Below, piece after piece: positions 32,931 to 43,335 of a stretch of 64,000 nt of DNA. Each line of letters opens with the position of its first letter. Within the stretch, counting starts at the first letter, position 1. The notes under the pieces were generated by a model. The model searched no databases and was not told the DNA's origin. It was given only the letters and a program-made list of their open reading frames with translations. The stretch covers positions 1 to 64,000 of the forward strand of contig CAYRAF010000001.1 of assembly GCA_964422195.1 (NCBI GenBank), given 5' to 3'. Origin of the DNA: CALVUP01 sp964422195. Lineage in GTDB: Bacteria; Bacillota_I; Bacilli_A; RF39; UBA660. Both the position numbers and the translations under genes were made by a program.

Positions 32931-35288
32931 TTACTCATCTAGAAAACTTAAATCTTCTTTTTTTTCTAATTTAACATAATCTTTATTACTAACATAACAT
33001 ATATCTTTAAACTTACAGTATTTACAGCCAATTATGTCTTTAGCACTATCACCTATCTGTTTAGGATTAATGCTAAAGTCTACATCTAAAATATTATCTA
33101 TAGTTTTATCCACTACATTTTCTGTTACTGATATCAATTTATCTATTTGATCGTTAGTTAATACTTTTTTAGTCTTAAAATTACCATTTTTATATAAACC
33201 CATTCCACTTATAACACTAGAATTTACATAATCATCATCTAACATCTTTAAAATATCAACATCACTATTACTATAACCCCTTAATTTTAAATTATCTTTT
33301 TTTACTTCTTCTAGACTTTTTTTATCATCTTTTAATACTTCATCATTTAAAATTGTTTGTAAGTAAAAGCCAGCAAAAACTACATTTTCTAGCTTTTTAT
33401 AGTTTTTAGATAGATATAAATAAATTGGTAATTGTATTCCAATACCATATGAACTATTTATTATATCTATAGGAGTATTACCTGTTTTATAATCTATAAT
33501 TGCAACAACACATCTATCTCCTACTTTTTTATAACAAATCTTATCAATAAATCCCTTAAAAGTAACTTTTATATCCCTACTTTTATCAATTTCAATCTTA
33601 TTTTCACACAACACATTAGATAAAACACTATGATTCATTTGTTCTTTAATAGTATCAATTATAAAGTATAATTCTTTAATTAACTTTTTAAGTAAAAACT
33701 TCTCCTTAACAGTTAAAACTCTTTCATTATTATTTAAATAATTACTAACTTCTTCATCAACACTTGTATCACTCATTAAACATTTTTCTAAAACATAATG
33801 AAATAGTGAGCCAACAAAAGTAATAAAGTTATCTTCATATATATCTAGTTTTAAAACATTAGTCAAATAATACCTAAAAGCACATTTATTATAATTATCT
33901 AAAGTAGAATACGAAAGACATAGTTCATGATTTATGTAATTATAAAACATTTCTTTATCTATTCCACTAAACCTATTATCATAGTTATTATAATTTATTG
34001 AGATACTATTTCCTAATAAATCTATATCCTTATCCTTAGTTCCAAATTTAATATAATTATCTATTTTTTTAGCTAATTTTATCTTAATCGCAGTATTAGA
34101 ATATTTATAATCATAAACACCTTCTTCTACATCTAATTTTAAAGTATTAATTAAATTAGAAGGGTAATATGATTTAGTATTAGACTTATCTTTATATGTA
34201 ATTACTAAATTCTTTATACTTAAAATCTTATTTTTAGTTCTTTCTAGTATTAATTTATTTTCTTCTTCTGTAGTATCCAAATCAACTAGCTTTTTAATAT
34301 TATCACTAATAAAATCTTCATCTTTTTTATATTTAGGAATACTATTTAAGTTAAAGTTTAATAAGAAAATATAATCATCTTTACTAGCTTTACTTAATGG
34401 TATAACTTCTACCGCTTTATCAATTTTTTCACTTATAACTTTAGTATTCTTTAAATCACTAATTATAAAATCTTTTACTTTATATTTATCATCTACAAAA
34501 CTATATGAATTACATATTTCTATTATTTTATTAACTATAACTCCTGTATATTTATTCTTTAACTTATCTATAGTTTTACTAATATCATTATCAAAATTAT
34601 CTAAAAAATATTTAGAGATATTAGTAGCCAGAATAGAAACCCCTGTATTAAAATTTGTTGGTATATTATAATAATCAAATATTCTTTTAAGAGAGTTTTC
34701 ATAATCAGCATCTACTCCAACTAACTTTATTTTATTTATATCAATACCATCTACTATTAAATCTAATATCTTATTAGCAACAAACTCTACTTCATCTTCT
34801 AAACTATCTAAATGATATACTTTTGGTTTGTATGTATTAGCATCATCACTTATATAAGATACTTCACCAAGTTTTGTTAGTAGACTTTTATCAAACTTAG
34901 ATAAATAGTTCAGATTATAAGCAATAATCTTTTTATCTTTTATATAATCCAGGAAGAAATCATCATATATTAAAAGATTTAAATCATCTAATCTTTTCTT
35001 TAATTCCACTAATTGATCTAACTTCAAATTATTATATAATTTATCCTCAATATAATATAAATTATCTATATATACTTTAGCAACCTCAGGCTTAACTCTT
35101 AAAAACTTTGAAGTTTCATATATAGCTTCTTTTGTATAATCGAATAACAACTTTTTCTTAAGTTCACTCATGGTAAAAAAATGAACACTATACATCTTAT
35201 CTTTATGACTTATATAGTCAATAAGTAAAGATTTATCTTCATTACTACAAATAATAAACATATCTTTTTCTTCTTCTAAAAACTTCAT
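32931..35288 (-). CDS. addB: Shortened AddB-like nuclease subunit
   Basis: A 785-residue AddB relative, well below the usual 1100-1200. The C-terminal nuclease is clear: YNKCAFRYYLTNVLKL (first iron-sulfur Cys), FKGFIDKI, VAIIDYKTGN, and CKYCKFKDIC (other Cys). The N-terminal part lacks the usual Walker A; FIICSNEDKSLL occupies the region. So ATP use would rest on AddA. Partner addA follows directly. A terminator at 35315-35344 precedes its start. Confidence 0.85.
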   Translation of the reverse strand: MKFLEEEKDMFIICSNEDKSLLIDYISHKDKMYSVHFFTMSELKKKLLFDYTKEAIYETSKFLRVKPEVAKVYIDNLYYIEDKLYNNLKLDQLVELKKRLDDLNLLIYDDFFLDYIKDKKIIAYNLNYLSKFDKSLLTKLGEVSYISDDANTYKPKVYHLDSLEDEVEFVANKILDLIVDGIDINKIKLVGVDADYENSLKRIFDYYNIPTNFNTGVSILATNISKYFLDNFDNDISKTIDKLKNKYTGVIVNKIIEICNSYSFVDDKYKVKDFIISDLKNTKVISEKIDKAVEVIPLSKASKDDYIFLLNFNLNSIPKYKKDEDFISDNIKKLVDLDTTEEENKLILERTKNKILSIKNLVITYKDKSNTKSYYPSNLINTLKLDVEEGVYDYKYSNTAIKIKLAKKIDNYIKFGTKDKDIDLLGNSISINYNNYDNRFSGIDKEMFYNYINHELCLSYSTLDNYNKCAFRYYLTNVLKLDIYEDNFITFVGSLFHYVLEKCLMSDTSVDEEVSNYLNNNERVLTVKEKFLLKKLIKELYFIIDTIKEQMNHSVLSNVLCENKIEIDKSRDIKVTFKGFIDKICYKKVGDRCVVAIIDYKTGNTPIDIINSSYGIGIQLPIYLYLSKNYKKLENVVFAGFYLQTILNDEVLKDDKKSLEEVKKDNLKLRGYSNSDVDILKMLDDDYVNSSVISGMGLYKNGNFKTKKVLTNDQIDKLISVTENVVDKTIDNILDVDFSINPKQIGDSAKDIIGCKYCKFKDICYVSNKDYVKLEKKEDLSFLDE

Positions 35289-35314
35289 TTTCTCACCAAC
35301 TATATTGTATCACA

Positions 35315-35344
35315 AAATAAAAATCTATAGAATGTCTATAGATT
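35315..35344 (-). terminator. Terminator after the 35336 gene
   Basis: AATCTATAGA and TCTATAGATT form a perfect 10-bp stem across 3 bases including the stop codon, then a T-rich tail on the minus strand. Confidence 0.8.
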
Positions 35345-35782
35345 ATTTTCATTTAATTTTTTTAACATTGTTTTAGTTTGATTATATACAGTAAATTGTT
35401 CATATCTTTCCCTATTCATATATATTGTTTTACCATTCAACCATTTTTGAACTTTTTCTATTTTTTGATCAAAATTTTCATAAGGTGAATCTTTAACTTT
35501 AATTTCATGCTCAAAACTGTAATATACAAGTAATGTTTCACTTACTCTATTTCCTTTATCATCTACTGGTCCAAATACAAAAGCACTTAAATATTCTTCT
35601 TTATTTGGATTAATATCATACAAAGGGTAATTAGCTTTCATAAATTTAACCCCTATATTAATATCTCCTGATTTCAAAGTTTCAATAAAAGCTTCTGCTA
35701 ATTCTTCAGGAAAATGTTCCCTTATCCAACTTTTTTCCCTATTCTTTGTTAAAACTGTAGAATATCCTTTAGCTATTATCAT
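35336..35782 (-). CDS. Protein of unknown function, 148 residues
   Basis: A soluble protein starting MIIAKGYSTVLTKNREKSW, with a Trp in KVQKWLNGK and no membrane segment. No family recognised. Start at 35782 follows GGGGAGG, so the ATG 15 bases earlier is less likely. Stands alone between a LOG gene and addB. Confidence 0.6.
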   Translation of the reverse strand: MIIAKGYSTVLTKNREKSWIREHFPEELAEAFIETLKSGDINIGVKFMKANYPLYDINPNKEEYLSAFVFGPVDDKGNRVSETLLVYYSFEHEIKVKDSPYENFDQKIEKVQKWLNGKTIYMNRERYEQFTVYNQTKTMLKKLNENNL

Positions 35783-35826
35783 AGTATTCCTCCCCATTTA
35801 TATGAAATATTATAGTTGTCTAACAA

Positions 35827-36375
35827 TTAAATGTCAATGAATAAATGTAATATGTTTTTTACTTCATCTATATTATTACAAATATAAAAATTATGTATCC
35901 TATCTTTATGAATAAAACCTGTATTCAAATTATTATTTATAAATTTGATAATATCGTCATAAAAAGAATTGATGTTAAAAAGTATTATTGGTTTATTATA
36001 CAAGTTTAGAGAAGTATCCGTTAGTACTTCAAAAAATTCATCTAATGTACCAATACCACCTGGAGCTATTACAAAAATATCAGCTTCTTCTTCCATGATT
36101 TTCTTTCGTGAATGCATACTATCAACGGATATTACATTAGTACAGTTGTCATAAATATCTTCAAACTTTTCCATAAATCTAGGAACAACACCTGTAATTA
36201 TTGATTTTTCTTTAGCAAATCCTCTAGCTATTGCTCCCATAAGGCCAGTTGCTCCTCCACCAAAAACTAAATCAAAGTTTTCACCAAGATATTCACCTAA
36301 TTCTTCTGTTTTATCTACATAATTTTTTTCTATATCTTCACTAGCTGCACCAAAAAAACATATCTTTTTCTTCAT
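35827..36375 (-). CDS. LOG-family protein (Rossmann fold)
   Basis: A 182-residue protein of the TIGR00730/LOG family, which cleaves nucleoside monophosphates to base and ribose phosphate in studied cases. GGGATGLMGAIARG and PGGIGTLDEFFE (the PGGxGTxxE motif with catalytic Glu) are intact; SRKKIMEEEAD precedes. Ribosome site AGGTGAT. Physiological role in bacteria is unclear. Confidence 0.88.
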   Translation of the reverse strand: MKKKICFFGAASEDIEKNYVDKTEELGEYLGENFDLVFGGGATGLMGAIARGFAKEKSIITGVVPRFMEKFEDIYDNCTNVISVDSMHSRKKIMEEEADIFVIAPGGIGTLDEFFEVLTDTSLNLYNKPIILFNINSFYDDIIKFINNNLNTGFIHKDRIHNFYICNNIDEVKNILHLFIDI

Positions 36376-36407
36376 TAAATCACCTAGTAATTATATGAAT
36401 AGGAGTA

Positions 36408-36433
36408 TAAAAAAAGAACAATTACTTGTCCTT
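36408..36433 (-). terminator. Terminator after the 36422 gene
   Basis: AGGACAA pairs with TTGTTCT (one G-T pair) on the minus strand, then TTTTTTT. Confidence 0.7.
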
Positions 36434-37285
36434 TAATAAACGTTTTACCTTTCTTTTTAAATTAACTTGAGACATTTCATACTTCTCTTTTACTTTAATC
36501 AATGCCTCCTCATAAGTTAAATCCTCAAGTGACATTGTTTTTAAAGTTGATCCTACAATCCAAAATATTTGATCAGAAATATTTCCGTCTTTATCTATTT
36601 TAACAAATGTTGTTAGAGACCTATGCTCATCTTCATCATCTTGATTAGATATGTCTATTTGCGTAACTCCTAAAGCTATATCATTTTTATATATATAATC
36701 AGATAACCAATCCCCAATAACGTTATCTTCTAAAAATTCCGCAATTCTTCCATAATCTTTTATAAGAATATCATCAAAATCTGGACTAAACATCTGAGTT
36801 TTATAATTATAAAATTTTCTTTTTTCCCCTGATATTCCCATAAAGATATAAATAGAATCATTAAAATACTTGCTCCTATCAATATAAATATCATCATCAG
36901 CTGAAAACAATGATATTTCTTGTAATCCATCTGGAGTAACAATTAAATGCTTAACAGCTTGTCCATTTCCATTTTTTTCTAAAATAAACATATTATTATC
37001 ATCTATAAAAGGATCACGTTTTCTCCCATTAAACGGTCTATTATAATATGGAACATACCCATTTTCATCTGTTTTAGTTGGACTATATAATACCTTTCCT
37101 TCCTGGTTAAAAATAATGAAATATGGAGTACCATAAGATAAATTCATGGATTCATAATCATTTCGTATTTGAGCATATATTAATCCATTTTTTTCAAATA
37201 TATCTGCACAGTCTGCACAATAAGGATCTACTTCTCTTACTTTTGAAAGAGCAAATTTTTTCTTTTCTATATAATCTTTTAACAC
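36422..37285 (-). CDS. Protein of unknown function, 287 residues
   Basis: A soluble protein with an early CADCAD pair of cysteines, a beta-rich middle (FIIFNQEGKVLYSP, HLIVTPDGLQEI) and a basic helix at the end (NLKRKVKRLLKDK). No family recognised. GTG start after AGAGGTGAT. Not co-transcribed with neighbours as far as spacing shows. Confidence 0.6.
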   Translation of the reverse strand: MLKDYIEKKKFALSKVREVDPYCADCADIFEKNGLIYAQIRNDYESMNLSYGTPYFIIFNQEGKVLYSPTKTDENGYVPYYNRPFNGRKRDPFIDDNNMFILEKNGNGQAVKHLIVTPDGLQEISLFSADDDIYIDRSKYFNDSIYIFMGISGEKRKFYNYKTQMFSPDFDDILIKDYGRIAEFLEDNVIGDWLSDYIYKNDIALGVTQIDISNQDDEDEHRSLTTFVKIDKDGNISDQIFWIVGSTLKTMSLEDLTYEEALIKVKEKYEMSQVNLKRKVKRLLKDK

Positions 37286-37351
37286 GCTATCACCTCTTAT
37301 GACTGCTTATTATAACTGATAATTATGATAATTGCAATAAAAAAGAACCAT

Positions 37352-37371
37352 AAAAAAGAACCATTGGTTCT
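37352..37371 (-). terminator. Terminator after gap
   Basis: AGAACC pairs with GGTTCT across three bases on the minus strand, then TTTTTTA. Confidence 0.75.
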
Positions 37372-38374
37372 ATTTTGTCATTAAATATTTAGCTGTTCTA
37401 ACCATTTGTGTTGAGTAGCCCATCTCATTATCATACCAAGCTACTACTTTAACTAATTGTTTTCCTTCTACTTCAAGAACACTTGTTAATAATCCATCTA
37501 CTACTGCTCCATAATGTGAACCAATAATATCACTTGAAACAATTGGATCTGTAGTGTACTTAATAGTTTTATTCTGATTGTCTTCAAAAGCCTTGTTTAT
37601 TTCTTCTACTGTAACATTCTTTGAAAGCTCTAATACTAAATCTATAACTGATCCAGTAGGTACAGGTACACGCATTGCCGTACCTGATAGTTTTCCATCT
37701 AATTTAGGAAGAACTTTACCTATAGCTTTCGCAGCTCCAGTAGAAGACGGAATAATATTCATGGCAGCTGCTCTACCGCGTCTTTCATTAATATCTTTTT
37801 TATGAGCAACATCTAATGTTACTTGATCATTTGTATAAGCATGTACTGTAGTCATATATCCTCTTTCTACACCAAAAGTTTTATCAAGTATATCAAGTAC
37901 TGGTGCCAAACAATTTGTTGTACAAGAAGCTGCAGAAATTATATCTTCACTACCATCTAATATATCATGATTTACATTATAAACAACTGTTTTTAAATCT
38001 CCCTTAGCAGGAGCAGAAATAATAACTTTCTTAGCTCCAGCATCAATATGAGCTTGTGCTTTTTCTTTATCTGTAAATAAACCAGTACATTCAAATACTA
38101 CATCAATATCTAAATCTTTCCACGGCAAATTAATAGGATCTTTTTCTGCATATACTTTTATTTTCCTATCTCCAATAATAATCTCATCTTCATCAAATGA
38201 AATTTCATCTTCTCTATAATTTCTATGATTAGTATCATACTTTAATAAATGAGATAATTGTCTCGCATCAGTTAAATCATTGATGGCAACTACTTCTAAA
38301 TCACTATCTTCTTCCATAAGTCTAAATACTAATCTTCCTATACGACCAAATCCATTAATCGCAACTCTAATCAT
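37370..38374 (-). CDS. gap: Glyceraldehyde-3-phosphate dehydrogenase
   Basis: A 334-residue glycolytic enzyme converting glyceraldehyde-3-phosphate to 1,3-bisphosphoglycerate with NAD. INGFGRIGRLVFR is the NAD motif; catalysis uses Cys in SAASCTTNCLAP and His in TVHAYTNDQ. YDNEMGYSTQMV ends the domain. Start at 38374 after GGGAGATG; a longer ATG lies 15 bases upstream. Other glycolytic genes (gpmI, tpiA, pgk) are elsewhere in the window. Confidence 0.97.
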   Translation of the reverse strand: MIRVAINGFGRIGRLVFRLMEEDSDLEVVAINDLTDARQLSHLLKYDTNHRNYREDEISFDEDEIIIGDRKIKVYAEKDPINLPWKDLDIDVVFECTGLFTDKEKAQAHIDAGAKKVIISAPAKGDLKTVVYNVNHDILDGSEDIISAASCTTNCLAPVLDILDKTFGVERGYMTTVHAYTNDQVTLDVAHKKDINERRGRAAAMNIIPSSTGAAKAIGKVLPKLDGKLSGTAMRVPVPTGSVIDLVLELSKNVTVEEINKAFEDNQNKTIKYTTDPIVSSDIIGSHYGAVVDGLLTSVLEVEGKQLVKVVAWYDNEMGYSTQMVRTAKYLMTK

Positions 38375-38407
38375 TTTATCATCTCCCAAATTTATTTTAC
38401 CATTTTT

Positions 38408-40057
38408 TTATTCTTTATAACAACTTCCTCCAATAAATTCCCTTAAAATAGAATCTGCTGGTATTGCTTCTGATGAAATAGGTAAGAATATTTTTATTAA
38501 ATTTAATAATCTTCTTGCCTCTTCATAATAAGGTGAATCTTCACTAACAGAGTATAAAAGAGGTTCTACATAAGTTCTTAATACTCCAATTTCATAAATG
38601 GAATATGTATTAAAAACAAAATTGGCATTATCTTGATATGGATATATATTTTCTTCTTCCCCAATACGAACCTTCTTCCATTGTTTTAATGATTCTTCTA
38701 CATTGATTCCTCTAGTATAAGTATCCCTAACAATTCTCCTTAATAATCTTGTATCAGAAGAAGAAAATCTATTATGAGAATCTAGATTGGTTTTAGTAAA
38801 TGGCGCTAAGTATATTTTAAATTTTTTCTCATCAGGAATATCTTTTAATAGCACCGGATTTAAACAATGAATCCCTTCTATTACTAATACATCATCCTCT
38901 TCTAAACTCATATCTTTAATAAATTCTTTTTTAGCTTGTTTAAAGTTAAATACTGGGGCTTTTATTGTCTCTCCTTTTAATAGAGCAGATATTTGTTCAT
39001 TAAATAAATCTATGTCTACAGCACCCAAAGATTCAAAATCATAGTTTCCTTCTTTGTCCTTCGGAGTATCTTTACGTTCCTTAAAATAATCATCTAAAGA
39101 TAGCATTTTTGGTCTTACACCATAATTTTTTAGCAAAACACATAGTTTTCTAGTAGTTGTTGTTTTTCCAGAGGATGAAGGACCAGCTAAAAGAATTACC
39201 CTTATATTCTTTCTATTTTGACTAATATCCTTAGCTAGATGTATTAATTTGGTGTTATGAACCACCTCGTTAACCCTAATCAAATCATCTATTTCTGCAC
39301 GTGTTACCACATCATTCAAATCTGCAACCCCATTTATACCTATAGTTTTTTGCCATAATCTATAATCTTCATACATATCATATATAGAACTTCTATGTCT
39401 ATAATCCTTTATAGTATCGCAATATACTGTGGGATAACGCAAGACAAAACCTTTATTATTAACGCAACTAATTTCAAAATCCGTTAATACTCCAGTATCC
39501 ATAGGCATTATACAAAAGAAATAATCATAGATATTATTTAATCTATAAAGAGTTATATATGTATTAGTATTATAATTTAACATACCTGCCTTCGGTAAAT
39601 CATTAATACTCTCAAAATATTTTATAGCATCTTTTCTTAATGTATTTACTTTTTTTATTTCTAGCTTTTCTTTTGCTAATTCTCTAATTTTAGTTTCTAT
39701 CTCATCAGTAATATCCTCATTAACGTTAAAATTAGTAGATATATACATACTTTTATCAATAGAATGTTCTACAATTATTTCTTTATCACTACCATAAAGT
39801 TCTTTAATTGCTACATTACAAGCAAATACTAAAGTATTAACATACATCATATTTCCATATGAAGTTGATAAATCAAAAAATTCCACAATCGCATCTTTAT
39901 TCAATTGATAACTTAATTCTTTTATTACATTATCAACATAAGCTCCTAGTATAGAAAATTTAAATGATGAAGCATACCTTTTAGATAATTCTAGTAAAGT
40001 TGTTCCTTTTTTTACTTCTATTTCTTTATCCCCAATTTTTATTCTTACATCATCCAT
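38408..40057 (-). CDS. TGS-domain nucleoside (uridine) kinase family protein
   Basis: A 549-residue protein with a threonyl-tRNA-synthetase-like N-terminus (TGS, IGDKEIEVKKGTTLLEL, then a second-additional-like domain) fused to a uridine kinase/phosphoribulokinase-type P-loop domain (LLAGPSSSGKTTTTRKL, SLDDYFKERKDTP, VIEGIHCLNP). Common in clostridia and related Bacillota; probably phosphorylates uridine or cytidine. Start at 40057 after AGGTGAT. Confidence 0.87.
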   Translation of the reverse strand: MDDVRIKIGDKEIEVKKGTTLLELSKRYASSFKFSILGAYVDNVIKELSYQLNKDAIVEFFDLSTSYGNMMYVNTLVFACNVAIKELYGSDKEIIVEHSIDKSMYISTNFNVNEDITDEIETKIRELAKEKLEIKKVNTLRKDAIKYFESINDLPKAGMLNYNTNTYITLYRLNNIYDYFFCIMPMDTGVLTDFEISCVNNKGFVLRYPTVYCDTIKDYRHRSSIYDMYEDYRLWQKTIGINGVADLNDVVTRAEIDDLIRVNEVVHNTKLIHLAKDISQNRKNIRVILLAGPSSSGKTTTTRKLCVLLKNYGVRPKMLSLDDYFKERKDTPKDKEGNYDFESLGAVDIDLFNEQISALLKGETIKAPVFNFKQAKKEFIKDMSLEEDDVLVIEGIHCLNPVLLKDIPDEKKFKIYLAPFTKTNLDSHNRFSSSDTRLLRRIVRDTYTRGINVEESLKQWKKVRIGEEENIYPYQDNANFVFNTYSIYEIGVLRTYVEPLLYSVSEDSPYYEEARRLLNLIKIFLPISSEAIPADSILREFIGGSCYKE

Positions 40058-40153
40058 AGTATCACCTATTGTAATTATACCATAATAAGACAAAAATACT
40101 AAGTATAAATTTAATAATATTTAACTATTATATTTATAGGAAGTGATATTTAT

Positions 40154-40738
40154 ATGAATTTAACTCCTATCGTTATTGATAAAGAGAATAATATTGAAAG
40201 AAGTTATGATATTTTTTCAAGATTATTAAAAGATAGAATAATTATCCTTAGTGGTGAAATAAATGATGATAGTTCTAATAGTATAGTGGCACAACTTTTA
40301 TATTTAGATTCTCTAAATCATAGTGATATAAGTTTATATATTAATTCACCTGGTGGTTCTATTACTGCAGGTATGGCTATATATGATACTATGAATTTTA
40401 TTAAAAGTGATGTTTCAACTATATGTATTGGTATGGCAGCATCAATGGGAGCTTTTTTATTATCAAGCGGAAAAAAAGGAAAAAGATATATATTACCTAA
40501 TTCAGAAGTTATGATACATCAACCATTAGGTGGTGTTAAAGGTCAAGCCACTGAAATAAAAATAGCTGCTGAAAGAATATTAAATTTAAAAGAAAAAATT
40601 AACAGAATTCTTGCAAAAAACACTTCTAAGAGTATTAAAACGATTGAAAGAGATACTGAAAGAGATAATTTTTTAGATGCTACTGAAGCATTAGAATATG
40701 GTATCATTGATAAAATAATCAAAAAAAAAGATAGTTAA
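40154..40738 (+). CDS. clpP: ATP-dependent Clp protease proteolytic subunit
   Basis: A 194-residue serine protease that forms the 14-mer chamber for ClpX/ClpC. Catalytic triad: Ser in GMAASMGAF (about 97), His in MIHQPLGG (about 122), Asp in [10 protein letters not shown] (about 171). Start follows AGGAAGTGAT. It would receive proteins tagged by the tmRNA at 48369. Confidence 0.97.
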   Translation: MNLTPIVIDKENNIERSYDIFSRLLKDRIIILSGEINDDSSNSIVAQLLYLDSLNHSDISLYINSPGGSITAGMAIYDTMNFIKSDVSTICIGMAASMGAFLLSSGKKGKRYILPNSEVMIHQPLGGVKGQATEIKIAAERILNLKEKINRILAKNTSKSIKTIERDTERDNFLDATEALEYGIIDKIIKKKDS

Positions 40739-40757
40739 CTATCTTTTATTTTTTTAG
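40726..40757. terminator. Bidirectional terminator between clpP and cdaR
   Basis: AAAGATAG pairs with CTATCTTT across TTAA, with A-run and T-run on the two sides. Confidence 0.8.
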
Positions 40758-42116
40758 TATATTTACTTTTACTTTTGTTACTTTAGGCTCATAAGTTGCT
40801 CTCAAGTCACTACCAGTAACTTTAACTTCTACTTCATGTGTTCCTACGCCTAAACCTTCTAAATCTATATACGCACTTATTGAAGACGCTTCTATATCTT
40901 TTATAACACTCTTTGTACCACTAACTACTACTGCAACTTGACTATCTTCTTTAGAAGAAGCCTGTACTTTTAATCCATCTCCTAAATTACGAGTTTCTAT
41001 ATATATATCATTGAATGTTTTATCTTTATCTAAATCACCAACAATAACATTAACTTTAGCTTTAGTAGAACTTAATGTTTTGATTCCTTTAGGTTTATCT
41101 ATAGTTACATTATATTCCTTATTTACTGCAAGTCCTTTAACATCAAGTTTAACAGAAATAGATTCAACTTTTTCTAATGCTTTTTCAGAACCATAAATAA
41201 CTACTGTATTAGTATCAGATCTGATGTCTTCTATACCTTTACCAAATGCCAACGTTCCAGTAGGAACATACTTAATTGGAACACTCTTAGATGGAGATTC
41301 TATTGTTATAGTAGCATCCACTTTTTTAGGAACTATCTCTACATCAACTATTTCTCCTTTTGAATCATAAGCTACTAACGGAATATCTTCTAAAACAGTC
41401 TTTCCTGCAGTAGGTGATTTCATATTATTAACATCAATTAAAGCTTTTATACTAGCAACTTGATCTAATCTGTATTCAGCCCCTTTTACTACTACATCAC
41501 TACTTGATAAATCAACATCTGTTATTTGTAGTTTTTCATTCAATTGATTTTCATGTAGTATATCATATGATAAAGACATCTTTTTAGATTGCTTTTCATA
41601 AATAACAATAGACGCAGTTGATGGATCTATTTTATAAGAAACAGATGAAACTGCTTGTGAATATTTAAGTTTAACTGTATGACTGCCTGGTTTTAAGTCA
41701 CTTAAATCAACAGATACTTCTTGAGTTGGATATTGTTTAGCAAGATATACATCAGATTTTCTACCAATTAATGTAATATCTACTGTTTCTGGTAAACCAT
41801 CTACTACATAAGCTTCTTCATTATAAATAGCAGTTACTTTTTGCCCATATAAAACTTCTGCAGAATTATCAAGTAAATTAATTGTCTCTCTATCTACCAA
41901 AAAGAACACTAATAACGCTATTGCTAAAGAGAAGATTATTAAGAATTGTTTATTATTTAAAAGTCTATCAAACAAGCCTCTGCTTCCTTGTTTAGAATCC
42001 ATATATCTAACAAACACCTTTGCTAGTGGAGTTATTATTATTTTATCTATTACTCTATATATTGCTTTAAGGATTGCTAGGATGATTAATCCTATACCAT
42101 TAATTATTTTCTTCAT
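40746..42116 (-). CDS. cdaR: CdaR (YbbR-domain) regulator of diadenylate cyclase
   Basis: A 456-residue membrane protein. One N-terminal helix (about residues 53-71) leads to several extracytoplasmic YbbR repeats of about 85 residues (PETVDITLIGR, KVDATITIESPS, GVGTHEVEVKVTG mark successive repeats). It binds CdaA and adjusts c-di-AMP synthesis. Overlaps cdaA by 17 bases. The usual third gene, glmM, is not downstream. Confidence 0.9.
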   Translation of the reverse strand: MKKIINGIGLIILAILKAIYRVIDKIIITPLAKVFVRYMDSKQGSRGLFDRLLNNKQFLIIFSLAIALLVFFLVDRETINLLDNSAEVLYGQKVTAIYNEEAYVVDGLPETVDITLIGRKSDVYLAKQYPTQEVSVDLSDLKPGSHTVKLKYSQAVSSVSYKIDPSTASIVIYEKQSKKMSLSYDILHENQLNEKLQITDVDLSSSDVVVKGAEYRLDQVASIKALIDVNNMKSPTAGKTVLEDIPLVAYDSKGEIVDVEIVPKKVDATITIESPSKSVPIKYVPTGTLAFGKGIEDIRSDTNTVVIYGSEKALEKVESISVKLDVKGLAVNKEYNVTIDKPKGIKTLSSTKAKVNVIVGDLDKDKTFNDIYIETRNLGDGLKVQASSKEDSQVAVVVSGTKSVIKDIEASSISAYIDLEGLGVGTHEVEVKVTGSDLRATYEPKVTKVKVNILKK

Positions 42117-42924
42117 ATATCTCTTCCTCTTCCATTTTGTTTGAATATTCTGTTTCTTGACTAGGTTTTAATTCATCAATTAACATCATTCTAACTTCAT
42201 CAATTGTTAAGTTATAAAATAATTCTCCTTTTAAAGCAATAGATATTTTTCCTGTTTCTTCTGATACTACTACAATTATAGAATCAGTTTCTTCACTAAG
42301 ACCAATAGCCGCTCTATGACGAGTACCAAGAGTCTTTCTTCCTTTAACATTATTACTTGTTGGGAATACTGCACTAGCACATGTAATTCTATCACCTTGA
42401 ATAATTACACCACCATCATGAAGTGGATTATTAGGAAAAAAGATAGATATCAATAACTCACTAGTTAAATCTGCATATAAAGGTTTAGCTTTAGCTATAT
42501 AATCGGATAAAGATATATCTCTTTCTATAACTATCAAAGCTCCTATTTTTGCTTTTCTCATATAATCAACTGCCTGAGTCATTTCATAAACAACTTTTTC
42601 TCTCTCGTCTACAGTTAAAACTTTATGTCTACCTAGCAATTGAGATTTACCTAATTGTTCAAGTATTCCTCTGATTTCTGGTTGGAATATAATAATTAAG
42701 GCAAGTGGTCCCCACATAATTACATACTCAAGTAATAAGCCAACTGTTGTAAGTCCAAATAAACCACTAGCAAACTTTAATACCAGTATAATTATTACAC
42801 CCTTTATTAATAAACTTATTTTTACATTATTCTTAATGTTTTTGAAAATATAATATAGTAACACCCATACTATCATTATATCTGCAATTTTTTTCACAAT
42901 ATTTAATATATTATTTAAAGTCAT
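42100..42924 (-). CDS. cdaA: Diadenylate cyclase CdaA
   Basis: A 274-residue membrane enzyme joining two ATP into c-di-AMP, which governs potassium and osmotic balance. Three N-terminal helices (about 8-80) precede the DAC domain with LHDGGVIIQGDRI (DGA-type motif, here DGG) and GTRHRAAIGLSE (RHR motif). Note DGG in place of DGA. Start at 42924 after GAGGAGTG. Confidence 0.95.
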   Translation of the reverse strand: MTLNNILNIVKKIADIMIVWVLLYYIFKNIKNNVKISLLIKGVIIILVLKFASGLFGLTTVGLLLEYVIMWGPLALIIIFQPEIRGILEQLGKSQLLGRHKVLTVDEREKVVYEMTQAVDYMRKAKIGALIVIERDISLSDYIAKAKPLYADLTSELLISIFFPNNPLHDGGVIIQGDRITCASAVFPTSNNVKGRKTLGTRHRAAIGLSEETDSIIVVVSEETGKISIALKGELFYNLTIDEVRMMLIDELKPSQETEYSNKMEEEEIYEENN

Positions 42925-42974
42925 TATCAACACTCCTCTTTTTTAATTATAACATTAAATCATTTATTTAAAAA

Positions 42975-43241
42975 CTATATTACCTCATCTTTATTATTTT
43001 TATTAGGAACATGAGTTATTATTTCCTCATTCTGTGAGTATAAAGTTTGATCACCTAATACCGTTTCTTCATCAGTTTTTCCATTATAATTTTTAGTTAA
43101 TATAAAGTTATTCTCTATATTAAACTTTCTTTCAGATAAAAAGCCAATAATCCCCAATATGATAATAATAGAAATTATTGTAGTTATAACGTATACATAT
43201 CCACTTAATGTTTCCGTAAAAAAAGATAACACTGCATCCAC
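42975..43241 (-). CDS. Small single-span membrane protein
   Basis: An 88-residue protein with one N-terminal hydrophobic segment (about residues 15-38) and a polar acidic tail. No family recognised. GTG start after AGAGGGTG. It lies 50 bases before cdaA in the same direction and may be co-transcribed. Confidence 0.55.
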   Translation of the reverse strand: MDAVLSFFTETLSGYVYVITTIISIIIILGIIGFLSERKFNIENNFILTKNYNGKTDEETVLGDQTLYSQNEEIITHVPNKNNKDEVI

Positions 43242-43300
43242 GCTAACACCCTCTATCTTTTAATATCATATCATTTTATTTAGATTTTTACAACTAGAAG

Positions 43301-43331
43301 AAAAAAAGTAATCAGTTTTTTTGATTACTTT
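43301..43331 (-). terminator. Terminator after the GNAT gene
   Basis: AAAGTAATCA pairs with TGATTACTTT on the minus strand, then a long T-run. Confidence 0.8.
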
Positions 43332-43335
43332 ACGT

